Assembly: GCA_964492365.1 (NCBI GenBank)
Contig: CAZBKA010000063.1
Coordinates: 1-17,392 of the forward strand
Direction: 5' to 3'
DNA length: 17,392 nucleotides
From: JAGLTN01 sp035403325
GTDB taxonomy: Bacteria; Planctomycetota; Phycisphaerae; Sedimentisphaerales; Anaerobacaceae
The notes beneath the pieces are model-generated. The model was not told the origin of the DNA and searched no databases. It was given only the letters and a program-made list of their open reading frames with translations. The translations under genes and the position numbers were made by a program. Of this stretch, positions 1 to 6,284 are shown in pieces. Position 1 is the stretch's first letter, and each line of letters opens with the position of its first letter.

Positions 1-818
1 GATGCGCTTATCACAGCACCTGTACCATCGGACTTGCAGAATTTTACGCAATCTTCCGCTGAAGCGCCCTGTGAACCATAACCTGGTACCAAAAACCATG
101 TGTTGTCGTATTTTCTTCTAAGCTCAGCTGCTACCTTAGGTGCGGTACCGCCTACGATCATACCGACATTGCTGTAGCCGCTCTTGCCGATTCTGCCCGG
201 TTCTTTACCAATTGCAGCAACAATCTCAGCCATTTTTTCATACAGCATAACACCATCTTCACCTTTGAAATCCTGTATATCAGCAGCTGATGGATTCGAA
301 CCCCTGACCCAGACAAATATGCCCTTGCCCTGTTTATCAGCCATTTTTGCAAAAGGTTCGATACCGTCGGCACCTGCATATCCATTAATAGTAATCGCAT
401 CAGGAACAAGCGTATCTTCAAGCCCAATTAATTCAGAATTCTCCAGATGGGCTGTTGCATACATTTCTGCTGTATGGCTAACATCTCCCCTTTTAACATC
501 ACCGATTAGTTCAATGCCAAGATCCTCTGCTTCTGTTATCAGAGAATAATAAGTTTCAATTCCTTCCCAGAGGTATCTTTCAAAAAAAGCAATATTAATC
601 TTAACCGCTGGTACTATCGGAGCAATGATTCGCATCGTCTGAGTGCAGAAATCAAAAATAGCATCTACCGCAGCAGCTGCATCGGTTTCGTCATTAAGTT
701 CACGATGATTCCTGATGGCCTTGGGCAGTCTGCTATAAACCGGGTCAAGCCCAACGATAAGCGGAGTCTTTTTCTTTTTAACAGCGTCAAAAAGACGATC
801 AGCAAAATTACTCGACAT
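1..818 (-). CDS. pyrF: Orotidine 5'-phosphate decarboxylase, long (type 2) form, 3' end missing
   Basis: Decarboxylates orotidine 5'-monophosphate to UMP, the last step of de novo pyrimidine synthesis, in the cytoplasm. I read 272 codons from the ATG at 818 to the window edge. The family core is clear: GLDP at residues 23-26, AVKIN with K73, and DVKRGD at 107-112, which supplies the catalytic Asp-Lys-Asp set. TINGYAG (143-149) and the late VPGYGSQGA stretch (244-252) are typical of the long type 2 family, usually around 300 residues, so about 30 C-terminal residues probably lie outside the window. A Shine-Dalgarno-like AAAGGA (complement of 830-835) lies 11 bases from the start. The gene is divergent from the membrane protein at 983. 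No strong promoter was found; TATAAC near 843-848 on this strand is a weak -10 candidate. Confidence 0.95.
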   Translation of the reverse strand, partial: MSSNFADRLFDAVKKKKTPLIVGLDPVYSRLPKAIRNHRELNDETDAAAAVDAIFDFCTQTMRIIAPIVPAVKINIAFFERYLWEGIETYYSLITEAEDLGIELIGDVKRGDVSHTAEMYATAHLENSELIGLEDTLVPDAITINGYAGADGIEPFAKMADKQGKGIFVWVRGSNPSAADIQDFKGEDGVMLYEKMAEIVAAIGKEPGRIGKSGYSNVGMIVGGTAPKVAAELRRKYDNTWFLVPGYGSQGASAEDCVKFCKSDGTGAVISA

Positions 819-877
819 TATAAAATCTATCCTTTCTCAATGGTTATACTCTAATCAGCTAAAAATTAAAAACATTG

Positions 878-905
878 AACGTTTAGGGAAAAATCCCTTC
901 TCGTT
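878..905. promoter_or_regulatory. Interrupted palindrome in the pyrF / 983 divergent intergenic region
   Basis: The sequence reads AACG, three bases, AGGGA, AAAA, TCCCT, three bases, CGTT, so 18 of 28 bases are in perfect dyad symmetry about one centre. It sits between two divergent genes and overlaps the expected -35 position of the rightward promoter. It could be an operator acting on one or both genes. It could also be a short RNA hairpin at the 5' end of the pyrF message. Function is inferred from position only. Confidence 0.4.
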
Positions 906-925
906 ATTGCTTAAACTACTATAAT
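898..925 (+). promoter_or_regulatory. Possible promoter for the 983 gene
   Basis: A perfect -10 hexamer TATAAT lies at 920-925. The best -35 is poor (TTCTCG at 898-903, 16-base spacer). The predicted start near 932 would give a leader of about 50 bases. The weak -35 combined with the overlapping dyad would fit a regulated promoter, but that is inference. Confidence 0.4.
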
Positions 926-982
926 CACACACACGTAGTTGAGCAAGACAGAAATAAAATAAAACGATAAACAGGTGCAGAT

Positions 983-1669
983 TTGGAAAAACAACAGGAT
1001 AATAAGAAACCAAACAAAAAATTCAGGTTGGCAATTATACTCTCTCTTTGGCTTTTAGTTGGCTTTTTGACCTTTATGCTTCTGCTGGATAAACCCGCTG
1101 GTTACACCCCTGAAGATATCAAAAACGATAAATGTGTCAGCCAGTATGTAACTAATGAATTAGCGCCCTATGTGTATAACAGCCTACAGAAAGAACAGCC
1201 TTTTAACATAACCATCCCGCAGTCAAAGACAAAAGAATTTATCAGCCTGATCGAGTGGCCGATAGAATCTGAAGATGTGAAAATTTCCGCTCCGCAGGCT
1301 TTTTTTGTCGATAATGGTCTGGTTATCAGAGCAAATGCCCAAACCAAAGGCCTTAATTTCGTCATAACCGTCATAATTTCAGGTATGATTGACAAAACGG
1401 GTATGATGACGCTGAACATCAGCAAAATAAACATCGGTTCGATGAATATTACATTCGTAGCTAAAATAATCGCTAAAAAAATGTATCAGCACAGAGCAAA
1501 ACAGGAAAATTATAGCAAAGACACAATCGGTGCTGCCATTGCTGCTTCATTGCTCAACGGTCAGTCTTTCGACCCTGTATTTGAAATCAGGCACAGAAAA
1601 GTCAGAATTGACAAGATTACTGTCACAAAAAGTCAACTGGAAATGACTATGACCCCTGTTATTGATTAA
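983..1669 (+). CDS. Hypothetical membrane-anchored protein
   Basis: I do not recognise a named family. The 228-residue protein starts with a charged, Lys/Asn/Gln-rich cytoplasmic stretch (1-14) and one hydrophobic segment (about 15-36) that should act as a signal anchor, leaving about 190 residues outside the inner membrane. The rest looks like alternating beta strands (VKISAPQAFFVDNGLVIRAN; LNFVITVIISGMID) with a DKTGMMTLNISKINIGSMNI stretch (137-156). This loosely resembles DUF2140/YpmS-like or lipid-binding anchored proteins, but I cannot confirm it. The start codon is TTG at 983, chosen because AGGTG at 972-976 has proper spacing and the next in-frame Met would remove the membrane anchor. 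It is followed by a long non-coding stretch, so it is probably monocistronic. Confidence 0.75.
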   Translation: MEKQQDNKKPNKKFRLAIILSLWLLVGFLTFMLLLDKPAGYTPEDIKNDKCVSQYVTNELAPYVYNSLQKEQPFNITIPQSKTKEFISLIEWPIESEDVKISAPQAFFVDNGLVIRANAQTKGLNFVITVIISGMIDKTGMMTLNISKINIGSMNITFVAKIIAKKMYQHRAKQENYSKDTIGAAIAASLLNGQSFDPVFEIRHRKVRIDKITVTKSQLEMTMTPVID

Positions 1670-1739
1670 AAAAACTAGCTTTCACACTGGTTCCTTCTTG
1701 AAAATTCACACAAAATGTCCCTTCATTCTGTAAAAGTCA

Positions 1740-1769
1740 ACAGCTGCCGGCCCAAAGGCCGACAGCTGT
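1740..1769 (+). ncRNA. Strong GC-rich hairpin, not a canonical terminator
   Basis: ACAGCTG (1740-1746) pairs with CAGCTGT (1763-1769). After one C/A mismatch, CGGCC (1748-1752) pairs with GGCCG (1757-1761) around a CAAA loop, giving 12 pairs. No T-run follows on either strand, so an intrinsic terminator is unlikely as drawn. It could stabilise the 3' end of the upstream message, be part of a small structured RNA, or be a palindromic repeat unit. The RNA class is a guess; the pairing is directly visible. Confidence 0.4.
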
Positions 1770-1773
1770 AACG

Positions 1774-1803
1774 TATTATGAAGGAGATCATAATATTTGG
1801 AGG
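1774..1803 (+). promoter_or_regulatory. Hairpin presenting AAGGAG in its loop, then GGAGG
   Basis: TATTATG (1774-1780) pairs perfectly with CATAATA (1789-1795). The 8-base loop contains AAGGAG (1781-1786), and a second anti-16S-like GGAGG follows at 1799-1803. Neither motif has an ATG, GTG or obvious TTG start at normal spacing. They may be orphan ribosome-binding motifs, remnants of a lost small gene, or part of a leader structure. Confidence 0.35.
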
Positions 1804-1850
1804 TAAAACCACTACTCTTTTATTTTTGATCACATTTTGAAATCAAGGCT

Positions 1851-2004
1851 TCCCACAAAAACTGCCTCTTCAATATATACTGTTGAATCCACGCTTCTAT
1901 ATATATAGACACGCCAAAATTATTTTTGTTTCATTTTTTTTATAATTTTGTAAAAAAAATATCCATACTCGACTCACTGGTCCCAAAAAAACTCGCTTCC
2001 TCAA
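1851..2004. repeat. Imperfect direct repeat, two copies 130 bases apart
   Basis: Copy 1 is 1851-1873 and copy 2 is 1981-2004. Both begin TCCCA, continue with an A-rich tract ending in ACT, then a GC(C/T)TC-like stretch ending in TCAA. I count about 20 of 23 identities with one inserted base. The A-rich composition raises the chance of coincidence. No target-site duplication or open reading frame connects the copies to a mobile element. Confidence 0.25.
1933..1960. repeat. Perfect AT-only dyad, 10-base arms
   Basis: An A followed by eight T and an A (1933-1942) is the exact reverse complement of 1951-1960, with an 8-base loop. Its all-AT stem makes it a poor terminator, although the eight-T and eight-A runs would bend DNA. 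It lies about 130 bases upstream of the transporter start. Confidence 0.35.
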
Positions 2005-2091
2005 CAAAATGACATATGTCCATAAAAAGCTTGAAACCATCGTTCAAATAAAATAGCTTTGGTCTGTCTTATTTTTTTGAAAGGCAGATAA

Positions 2092-3426
2092 ATGAGCGAT
2101 GATCAGACAGTTATCGATATAAATCAGACTTATACAATGCCCAAAGCCGTCAAATACATTCTCAGCAATGAGGCCTTTGAACGTTTCAGCTTTTATGGTA
2201 TGCGGTGTATTCTTGTTGTTTTTATGACTAAGTACCTGCTTGGCGCCGACGGTCAGATTAATGTCATGACAAACGAGCAAAGCACATACTGGCACCATAT
2301 ATTTGTAGGTTTGGTTTACCTGGCAACCATAGTCGGCGCACTTATATCAGATATCTGGCTCGGTAAGTACAAAACAATACTCTATTTTTCAATCATATAT
2401 TGCATAGGTTTTGCTGTGATGAGCATCTATCATACAAGGGTCGGTCTTGCTGCCGGACTTATTATGATAATCATAGGCTCCGGCGGGCATAAGCCCTGCA
2501 TATCAGCCTTTCTTGGCGACCAGTTCGGAAAAAACAATCAGCACTTAGTAAGCAGGGTTTACAGCTGGTTTTATTTTTCTGTTAATCTAGGCGCTTTTAT
2601 TTCAAATATCCTGTGTCCCTGGCTTTTAGAAAAATATGGGCCGACAGCGGGTTTCGGTGTCCCTGCAATTTTCATGTTTGCAGCAACGGTGCTTTTCTGG
2701 TTTGGTAATAAGAGTTTTACACATACCCAGGTCAAAGGTGCAGGATTTATTGCCGAGACTTTGAGCCGTCAAGGTCTGCTCGCATTAGGTAAACTTTCTA
2801 TTATATTTGCTTTTGTTGCGATGTTCTGGGCTCTGTTTGATCAAAGTTATTCTTCCTGGATATTGCAGGCTGAGCAAATGGACAAAAATTGGTTCGGTAT
2901 AAAAATACTCCCTTCTCAGATGGCCGCAGCAAACCCCATAATGGTAATGATGCTTATACCAGCTTTTTCTTATGCAATCTATCCAGCTATTAATAAGCTG
3001 TTCAAATTGAACCCGCTTCGCAAAATTTCAATAGGATTTTTCATAGCAGCTGCTAGTTTTGCAGTTTCCGCATGGATCCAGCAGCAAATATCTATAGGTA
3101 ATTACATTACCATAGGCTGGCAGGCTTTAGCTTATCTTATTTTAACATCTGCAGAGATAATGGTTTCGATAACAGCTTTAGAGTTTGCATATACCCAGGC
3201 ACCGAAGAAGATGAAATCTTTTGTAATGGCAGTATTTCTGCTTTCAGTGACATTGGGTAACTTTTTTACAGCTATCGTCAATCAATTTATTCAAAATGCA
3301 GATGGTACAAGCAAACTCCAAGGCTCTCAATATTACTGGTTCTTTACTCTGATGATGCTGGGCACCGCAATTGTCTTTATCCCGGTCGCAAAGTTATATC
3401 AACAGAAGACTTATATACAGAACTAG
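2092..3426 (+). CDS. POT/PTR2-family proton-coupled peptide transporter
   Basis: A major-facilitator protein that imports di- or tripeptides with protons across the inner membrane. Family signatures are plain. The ExxER motif of helix 1 is E27-xx-E30-R31, followed by FSFYGMR. The GSGGHKPCISAFLGDQF block follows near residues 129-145. The second PTR2 signature reads FYFSVNLGAF, and the FWALFDQSYSSWILQA segment of helix 7 is typical. Many hydrophobic stretches are consistent with 12 helices. At 444 residues it is at the short end for the family. A GGHKPC variant replaces the more usual GGIKPC. AAAGG at 2079-2083 gives acceptable spacing to the ATG. It stands alone between non-coding stretches, and I saw no clear promoter. 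Confidence 0.92.
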   Translation: MSDDQTVIDINQTYTMPKAVKYILSNEAFERFSFYGMRCILVVFMTKYLLGADGQINVMTNEQSTYWHHIFVGLVYLATIVGALISDIWLGKYKTILYFSIIYCIGFAVMSIYHTRVGLAAGLIMIIIGSGGHKPCISAFLGDQFGKNNQHLVSRVYSWFYFSVNLGAFISNILCPWLLEKYGPTAGFGVPAIFMFAATVLFWFGNKSFTHTQVKGAGFIAETLSRQGLLALGKLSIIFAFVAMFWALFDQSYSSWILQAEQMDKNWFGIKILPSQMAAANPIMVMMLIPAFSYAIYPAINKLFKLNPLRKISIGFFIAAASFAVSAWIQQQISIGNYITIGWQALAYLILTSAEIMVSITALEFAYTQAPKKMKSFVMAVFLLSVTLGNFFTAIVNQFIQNADGTSKLQGSQYYWFFTLMMLGTAIVFIPVAKLYQQKTYIQN

Positions 3427-3471
3427 AATTAGCAAATCCAAGTTTTTTAGAGATTAACTACGGGTTTATTA

Positions 3472-3500
3472 TTGTAATTTCGACTGTCGAAGGATATTAT
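3472..3500 (+). promoter_or_regulatory. Promoter for the Sua5-phosphatase/rpiB unit, with an embedded dyad
   Basis: TTGTAA (3472-3477), a 17-base spacer and TATTAT (3495-3500) form a sigma70-like promoter. The spacer contains a perfect palindrome, TTCGAC-T-GTCGAA (3479-3491). Only eight bases separate the -10 from the ATG at 3509, so the expected start near 3507 would make the message essentially leaderless. A repressor bound at the dyad would block polymerase directly; that role is inference. Confidence 0.55.
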
Positions 3501-3508
3501 CTAACCCA

Positions 3509-4630
3509 ATGGATACTCAAGTAATAAAGCTGGACCCTGTTAAGCCTGACATAAAATTAATTCGCTATGCTGCCGGATTAGTTGACCAGGGAAGATTAGT
3601 AGCATTCCCAACCGAGACGGTTTATGGTTTGGCTTGTCGTGTAAAAAACGATTCTATCAACGAATTAAGCTCCGTCAAAGGCAGAACGCCAGAGAAGCAT
3701 TACACCGTTCATATAGGTCTGCGAACCGATGTTAACAAGTATGTGCCAAGATTGGGGCTTCGCGCCGCAAAGCTGATTGATAATTTTTGGCCAGGACCTT
3801 TAACAATTGTCTTTGACCTGGAAGAAGAAGACCTCCAGCAGCAAAGGCTTAAGTTCCCAAAACAGGTATTTGACCTTTTATACAAAGATAATTCTATAGG
3901 GTTGCGCTGTCCCGATAGTGCAACAGCTTCAATATTGCTGCAATTGACAAATAATCCTGTAGTCGCCCCAAGTGCCAATATTACCGGTCAGGAACCCGCA
4001 ATCAATGCTGAACAGGTCCTGGAGCAGTTGAATGGAAAAATCAGCGCCGTGCTCGATACCGGACCATGTAAATATCAAAAGAGCAGTTCAGTTGTAAAAA
4101 TAGGCAAAACAGGCCTTCATGTATTGCGGAAAGGTCTTTATTCCGATTTACAACTGCATCACAAGTCTACCGTTCAGTTTTTGTTTGTGTGTACCGGCAA
4201 TACATGCAGAAGCCCAATGGCAGAGGGATTATTTAAAAAATACTGGGCTGAAAAAATAGGTTGCAATGTTGACCAGCTCGAACAGATGGGGTATAAGGTA
4301 TTATCGGTCGCAACATTGTCTATGGCTGGTGTGCCCGTGAGCAGTGAATCTGTGGTTGCCTGCAAAAAGAAAGGCGTCGATATTTCGCAGCACCGTAGCC
4401 AGTCTCTCAGTGAAAAGTTAATAGAACAAAGTGATCTTATTTTTACGATGAGCGGATCACACCGGGACATAATCCTGAATATTTGCCCTGATGCTGGGGA
4501 AAAGTGCTTTCTGCTGGGCGGCGACAAAGATGTGCCGGACCCTATAGGCAAAAGTCAGAGCGTTTATAATGAATGTGCAGATACGATTGAAAATTATATT
4601 AAAAATATTATTAGTGAGATCGTTATATGA
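3509..4630 (+). CDS. Fusion: Sua5/YrdC/YwlC-type threonylcarbamoyl-AMP synthase and low-molecular-weight (arginine-type) phosphatase
   Basis: Two enzymes in 373 residues. Residues about 13-210 are a YrdC/Sua5 domain, which makes threonylcarbamoyl-AMP for the t6A37 tRNA modification. Supporting motifs are FPTETVYGLA (33-42), KGRTPEKHYTVHI (57-69), VVAPSAN (151-157) and SSSVVKIG (192-199). Residues about 223-370 are a low-molecular-weight phosphatase. Its P-loop is VCTGNTCRSP with nucleophile C228, T232, C233 and R234, and the catalytic Asp is in the DP pair D344-P345. The Thr before Cys in the loop is the feature of Bacillus YwlE that favours phosphoarginine over phosphotyrosine, so arginine phosphatase activity is plausible. 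The start is fixed because no in-frame start lies upstream and the next Met would cut the domain. GAAGGA at 3489-3494 is 14 bases away, too far for a good Shine-Dalgarno site. The stop overlaps the rpiB ATG by four bases (ATGA). Confidence 0.9.
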   Translation: MDTQVIKLDPVKPDIKLIRYAAGLVDQGRLVAFPTETVYGLACRVKNDSINELSSVKGRTPEKHYTVHIGLRTDVNKYVPRLGLRAAKLIDNFWPGPLTIVFDLEEEDLQQQRLKFPKQVFDLLYKDNSIGLRCPDSATASILLQLTNNPVVAPSANITGQEPAINAEQVLEQLNGKISAVLDTGPCKYQKSSSVVKIGKTGLHVLRKGLYSDLQLHHKSTVQFLFVCTGNTCRSPMAEGLFKKYWAEKIGCNVDQLEQMGYKVLSVATLSMAGVPVSSESVVACKKKGVDISQHRSQSLSEKLIEQSDLIFTMSGSHRDIILNICPDAGEKCFLLGGDKDVPDPIGKSQSVYNECADTIENYIKNIISEIVI

Positions 4631-5103
4631 AAGTGGCTGTCGGAAGTGACCATAGAGGATATAACTCTAAAGAGCAGATAAAAGCTATTATTCAGCAATT
4701 AGGACATGAGTGTATTGATGTGGGAACATTTGACAATACACCAGTAGATTATCCTGACATTGCTTATCTGGCTGCCACAGAAGTATCCAAAGGCAATGCC
4801 CAACGCGCAATACTTGCCTGCGGAACAGGTATAGGAATGTCAATCACAGCCAATAAGATCAAAGGTGTCCGTGCTGCTCTTTGTCACGATGAACTGACCG
4901 CACAGATATCTCGGCATCACAATGACGCTAATGTGCTTTGCGTTTCAGGGGATCTTACAGGTGAAGTTTTGTTGCGAAAAATTGTTGAGGTCTGGCTTGA
5001 AACCGATTTCAGTGGCGGCAGGCACCAAAGGCGTGTTGATAAGATTACTGTCGTCGAACAAGGTGGTGATCCTCGCGAACTGAAAAGCAACACTAGCCAG
5101 TAG
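4627..5103 (+). CDS. rpiB: Ribose-5-phosphate isomerase B
   Basis: Interconverts ribose 5-phosphate and ribulose 5-phosphate in the pentose phosphate pathway, in the cytoplasm. The 158-residue protein (family usual length about 150) carries SDHRGY at 7-12, VDYPDIA at 40-46, and the catalytic cysteine loop LACGTGIGMSITANKIKGVRAA from residue 64 with C65. The SRHHNDANVLC stretch (95-105) has the usual His/Arg substrate-binding residues. The C-terminal tail (about 145-158) extends slightly past the usual end. The ATG overlaps the upstream stop in ATGA, so translation should be coupled. In Bacillus subtilis the separate Sua5, phosphatase and rpiB homologues (ywlC, ywlE, ywlF) are also neighbours, so this two-gene unit preserves that association. 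Confidence 0.95.
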   Translation: MKVAVGSDHRGYNSKEQIKAIIQQLGHECIDVGTFDNTPVDYPDIAYLAATEVSKGNAQRAILACGTGIGMSITANKIKGVRAALCHDELTAQISRHHNDANVLCVSGDLTGEVLLRKIVEVWLETDFSGGRHQRRVDKITVVEQGGDPRELKSNTSQ

Positions 5104-5136
5104 CCGCAGCATTCTAAAATTTCACTTTAAACTAAA

Positions 5137-5169
5137 AAAAAAGCCTTTCACTTTCAGAAAGGCTTTTTT
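5137..5169. terminator. Bidirectional intrinsic terminator between rpiB and the LpxL-like gene
   Basis: AAAAAAGCCTTTC (5137-5149) pairs perfectly with GAAAGGCTTTTTT (5157-5169) around a 7-base loop. The T-run on the plus strand and the A-run before the stem let it stop transcripts from both sides. It lies 34 bases after the rpiB stop and 5 bases beyond the stop of the convergent gene. Confidence 0.9.
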
Positions 5170-5173
5170 AATG

Positions 5174-6118
5174 TCATTTTTTTTCGTTCCCCTGCTGCAA
5201 TTCTTCTTTAGGCCGATGTTTCCAGCGTCTGTGAAGCCACCAGTACTGTGTCGGATCTTTCCGGATAAAATCTTCGATTGCTTTTGTATATTCAGCCGTA
5301 ATCCATTTCAAAGGGTCGTCTTTATCGGCCCATTCATCCGGGGTAATTATCCGGTCAACGCCGATCTCAAAGAAAAATCTGTTGTCTACCCGTCTGCTGT
5401 AGCCCACCCCTATAGGAAGGTTGTTCATCAAAGCGACCAGACCTATACTTTTATATGTACTCGCTTTTCTGCCAAAGAAATCAACAAACACTCCTTTTTT
5501 GCCAGCATCCTGGTCCGCGATAAAACATAATGTTGCGCCGGTAGAGGAAATGTCGTCCATTACTTTGGCGGCACCTTTTTTGTCGATTATTTTTTGCCCG
5601 GCACGCTCTCGTACACTGTATAAATATCGGTTGATAAATTTATTATCTAAAGGCCTGGCAACGCTGTAAATGTTGAAACCGAAAAGGCCCAGAAGGTAAC
5701 CCATTATTTCAAAATTACCGTAATGCCCCGTAACCATCAGCATACCTTTTCCTTCCGCCATCATCCACTTGGCACGCTCGGCATTGATATATATAGAATA
5801 TTTTCGCCAGTTTTCTTTCTTTACAAGCTTCGGAGTCAGTATTATATCCATTGCCATCATTACTATCTGTTCAAAACTGCGGCGACCGGTTTCATCGATC
5901 CAATGCTTATCTTTTTCAGGAAAGCTTGCCCGCAGATTTTCAATGGCACGTTCTCTGCCCCTTTTATAATGTTTCCATAATCCCTTCCCAAGCCAGGATG
6001 CAAACTGAAGGTTTGTCTCAGCAGGGAACAGCCCAATAACAACCACCAGCATTCTGACCAGAAGGTATACTATAAAATCGATTATTATATTATTTTTCTT
6101 TTTCTTCTTTTTTGTCAT
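5174..6118 (-). CDS. LpxL/HtrB-like lysophospholipid (lipid A late) acyltransferase
   Basis: Member of the LABLAT family, which transfers an acyl chain to a Kdo-lipid A precursor or a related lipid at the inner membrane. The 314-residue protein begins with a run of lysines, then one hydrophobic segment (about 11-30) that should anchor it. The catalytic HxxxxE is H132-E137 in TGHYGNFE. Family blocks SVARPLDN (152-159), ADQDAGKKGVFVDFFG (201-216) and the terminal YWWLHRRWKHRP (292-303) all match. The acyl donor and acceptor cannot be told from sequence. It is convergent with rpiB and divergent from the GH gene at 6285. I see no Shine-Dalgarno site before the ATG at 6118; the promoter lies so close that the message is probably leaderless. 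Confidence 0.9.
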   Translation of the reverse strand: MTKKKKKKNNIIIDFIVYLLVRMLVVVIGLFPAETNLQFASWLGKGLWKHYKRGRERAIENLRASFPEKDKHWIDETGRRSFEQIVMMAMDIILTPKLVKKENWRKYSIYINAERAKWMMAEGKGMLMVTGHYGNFEIMGYLLGLFGFNIYSVARPLDNKFINRYLYSVRERAGQKIIDKKGAAKVMDDISSTGATLCFIADQDAGKKGVFVDFFGRKASTYKSIGLVALMNNLPIGVGYSRRVDNRFFFEIGVDRIITPDEWADKDDPLKWITAEYTKAIEDFIRKDPTQYWWLHRRWKHRPKEELQQGNEKK

Positions 6119-6120
6119 AA

Positions 6121-6155
6121 GCGGTTGATTTTAGTGTAAAAACCGCAACTGTCAA
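6121..6155 (-). promoter_or_regulatory. Near-consensus promoter for the LpxL-like gene, close to leaderless
   Basis: On the minus strand, a consensus -35 TTGACA (complement of 6150-6155) precedes TAAAAT (complement of 6128-6133) with a 16-base spacer. Nine bases separate the -10 from the ATG at 6118, so transcription should start near 6121-6118 with almost no leader. A dyad GCGGTT-N14-AACCGC (6121-6126 and 6141-6146) brackets the -10 and could be a repressor site; that is inference. Confidence 0.65.
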
Positions 6156-6219
6156 GCTTTGCGAATTTACTTGAAGCAGGCAACAGACTGATTTATTGTT
6201 GCAGAACATTGAACAAATA

Positions 6220-6274
6220 CCTTGAAAATGCGGTATCCTTTTGTAAATTGCAATATGTAAGTATATTTTCAAGG
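6220..6274 (+). promoter_or_regulatory. Wide dyad and possible promoter upstream of the GH operon
   Basis: CCTTGAAAAT (6220-6229) is the exact reverse complement of ATTTTCAAGG (6265-6274), 35 bases apart. A possible promoter sits inside: TTGAAA (6222-6227), a 16-base spacer and TAAATT (6244-6249). The right arm overlaps the AAGGAG ribosome-binding site (6271-6276) of the gene at 6285. The arms could bind a dimeric or looping regulator, or fold to hide the ribosome-binding site. The promoter is weak; the dyad is certain. Confidence 0.45.
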
Positions 6275-6284
6275 AGACACAATT

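Larger units (their letters stand above)
1670..2091. other. 422-base intergenic region with several secondary structures
   Basis: No convincing gene was found on either strand. It holds a GC-rich hairpin (1740-1769), a second hairpin exposing AAGGAG (1774-1795), a GGAGG at 1799-1803 with no start codon at a usable distance, an imperfect 23/24-base direct repeat (1851-1873 and 1981-2004), and an AT-only dyad (1933-1960). A 20-codon reading frame runs 1778-1840 but has no Shine-Dalgarno site. The right part is very AT-rich. It may be the leader of the transporter gene, an unannotated small RNA, or decayed sequence. Confidence 0.6.

Noticed and set aside
184..549. Plus-strand open frame inside pyrF
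   Set aside because: It is antisense to clearly conserved pyrF codons, with no ribosome-binding site or recognisable domain.
1740..1769. Intrinsic terminator for the 983 gene
   Set aside because: The stem is strong but no T-tract follows on either strand.
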